This document shows positions 6,148-6,518 of a stretch of 6,518 nucleotides of DNA, one piece after another. Source of the DNA: Gammaproteobacteria bacterium (GTDB lineage: Bacteria > Pseudomonadota > Gammaproteobacteria > Granulosicoccales > Granulosicoccaceae); assembly GCA_020444765.1 (NCBI GenBank), contig JAGRHW010000203.1:1-6518 (forward strand), given 5' to 3'. Every line of letters starts with the position of its first letter. The first letter of the stretch is position 1. The notes under the pieces are model-generated. The model made no database searches. It saw nothing but the letters and a program-made list of their open reading frames with translations, and had not been told where the DNA came from. A program made the translations under genes and the position numbers.

Positions 6148-6518
6148 GTGCACTATCTTCAAATCGCTTTTTACCGGGCCTACGCCGATATTAAAACCGA
6201 GGCTTCGAGGTCGTTCATTGGCTTTGCATGGTGGATTGTGGAGCCGATCCTTTACATGTTGGCCTTTTATATCGTTTTCGAGTTGGGTTTGCGGCAGGGA
6301 GAGGAAAACTATCTGGCTTTTTTGCTGACAGGCCTCATCCTCTGGAAGTGGTTTGCCAGCACCATTACCACCAGTAGCGGTATCATCAACGCCAATCGCG
6401 GCTTGTTGAACCAGGTATATTTGCCCAAATGGATTTTCCCGCTTACAGTCGTCATCGGAAATACCTCGAAGCTGCTGATATCCTGCACGGTTTTGATTCT
6501 GTTTCTGATTGGTTACGG
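6148..6518 (+). CDS. wzm: ABC-2 type polysaccharide export permease Wzm, N-terminal part (3' end outside window)
   Basis: The first 123 residues of an inner-membrane permease that, with an ATPase (Wzt, presumably just downstream), moves finished lipid-linked polysaccharide to the periplasm. The start MHYLQIAFYRAYADI, then SFIGFAWWIVEPILY, is how permeases of this type open: a basic amphipathic interface helix, then the first membrane span (about 24-46). A second span is at about 56-72 (LAFLLTGLILWKWF), followed by the conserved NRGLLNQVYLPK (83-94) and a third span at about 96-122. The GTG start at 6148 is chosen because it fits the family's N-terminus; the in-frame codons back to the stop at 6088 contain no ATG, GTG or TTG, and no clear ribosome binding site precedes the GTG. 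A probable promoter lies just upstream. About half the usual length (roughly 260 residues) is present. It could equally be called KpsM-like; O-antigen versus capsule is not decided. Confidence 0.92.
   Translation, partial: MHYLQIAFYRAYADIKTEASRSFIGFAWWIVEPILYMLAFYIVFELGLRQGEENYLAFLLTGLILWKWFASTITTSSGIINANRGLLNQVYLPKWIFPLTVVIGNTSKLLISCTVLILFLIGY

Noticed and set aside
1..6518. CRISPR arrays, tRNA or rRNA genes, insertion sequences and riboswitches
   Set aside because: No regular direct repeats, no cloverleaf-like or rRNA sequence, no transposase motifs and no long structured leader were seen.

Overview
The window is part of a surface-polysaccharide (O-antigen or capsule type) biosynthesis locus, most likely from a gammaproteobacterium. 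The organism call is an inference from protein style (RmlA tail, CgeB-like glycosyltransferase, Wzm-type permease) and mid-range base composition; no rRNA, tRNA or lineage marker is present to fix it. Every substantial gene fits one job: making an activated sugar, assembling or modifying a glycan on a lipid carrier at the cytoplasmic face of the inner membrane, and exporting it through an ABC transporter.

Layout. Positions 1-459 hold the 3' part of rmlA (dTDP-glucose synthesis, first step towards dTDP-L-rhamnose and related sugars). A 109-base gap follows, which contains a degenerate second copy of the rmlA 3' end. Positions 569-2773 encode a large protein that fuses a SAM-dependent methyltransferase, a coiled coil and a GT-B-like glycosyltransferase domain. 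It overlaps by 8 bases a GT2 glycosyltransferase (2766-3992), which also starts with a coiled coil. A second GT2 gene (4019-4966) lies on the opposite strand. It converges on the first GT2 with 26 bases between them and diverges, again with 26 bases between, from a CgeB-like glycosyltransferase (4993-6084). After that gene comes a good sigma70-type promoter (6087-6116), then the start of an ABC-2 permease of the Wzm/KpsM family (GTG at 6148), which runs off the end of the window.

How the genes work together (inference). The Wzm-type permease points to the ABC-transporter-dependent pathway, in which the whole chain is finished in the cytoplasm before export. In well-studied examples such as E. 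coli O9a, a methyltransferase with a coiled-coil ruler (WbdD) caps the chain and sets its length. The methyltransferase/coiled-coil/glycosyltransferase fusion here has parts that could do the same with a different architecture, and it is the most interesting object in the window. The partner ATPase (Wzt), the rest of the rhamnose genes and the polymerising enzymes would lie outside the window. The low-GC patch in the fusion gene, the inverted GT2 gene and the leftover rmlA tail suggest the locus has been reassembled by recombination, as is common for O-antigen clusters.
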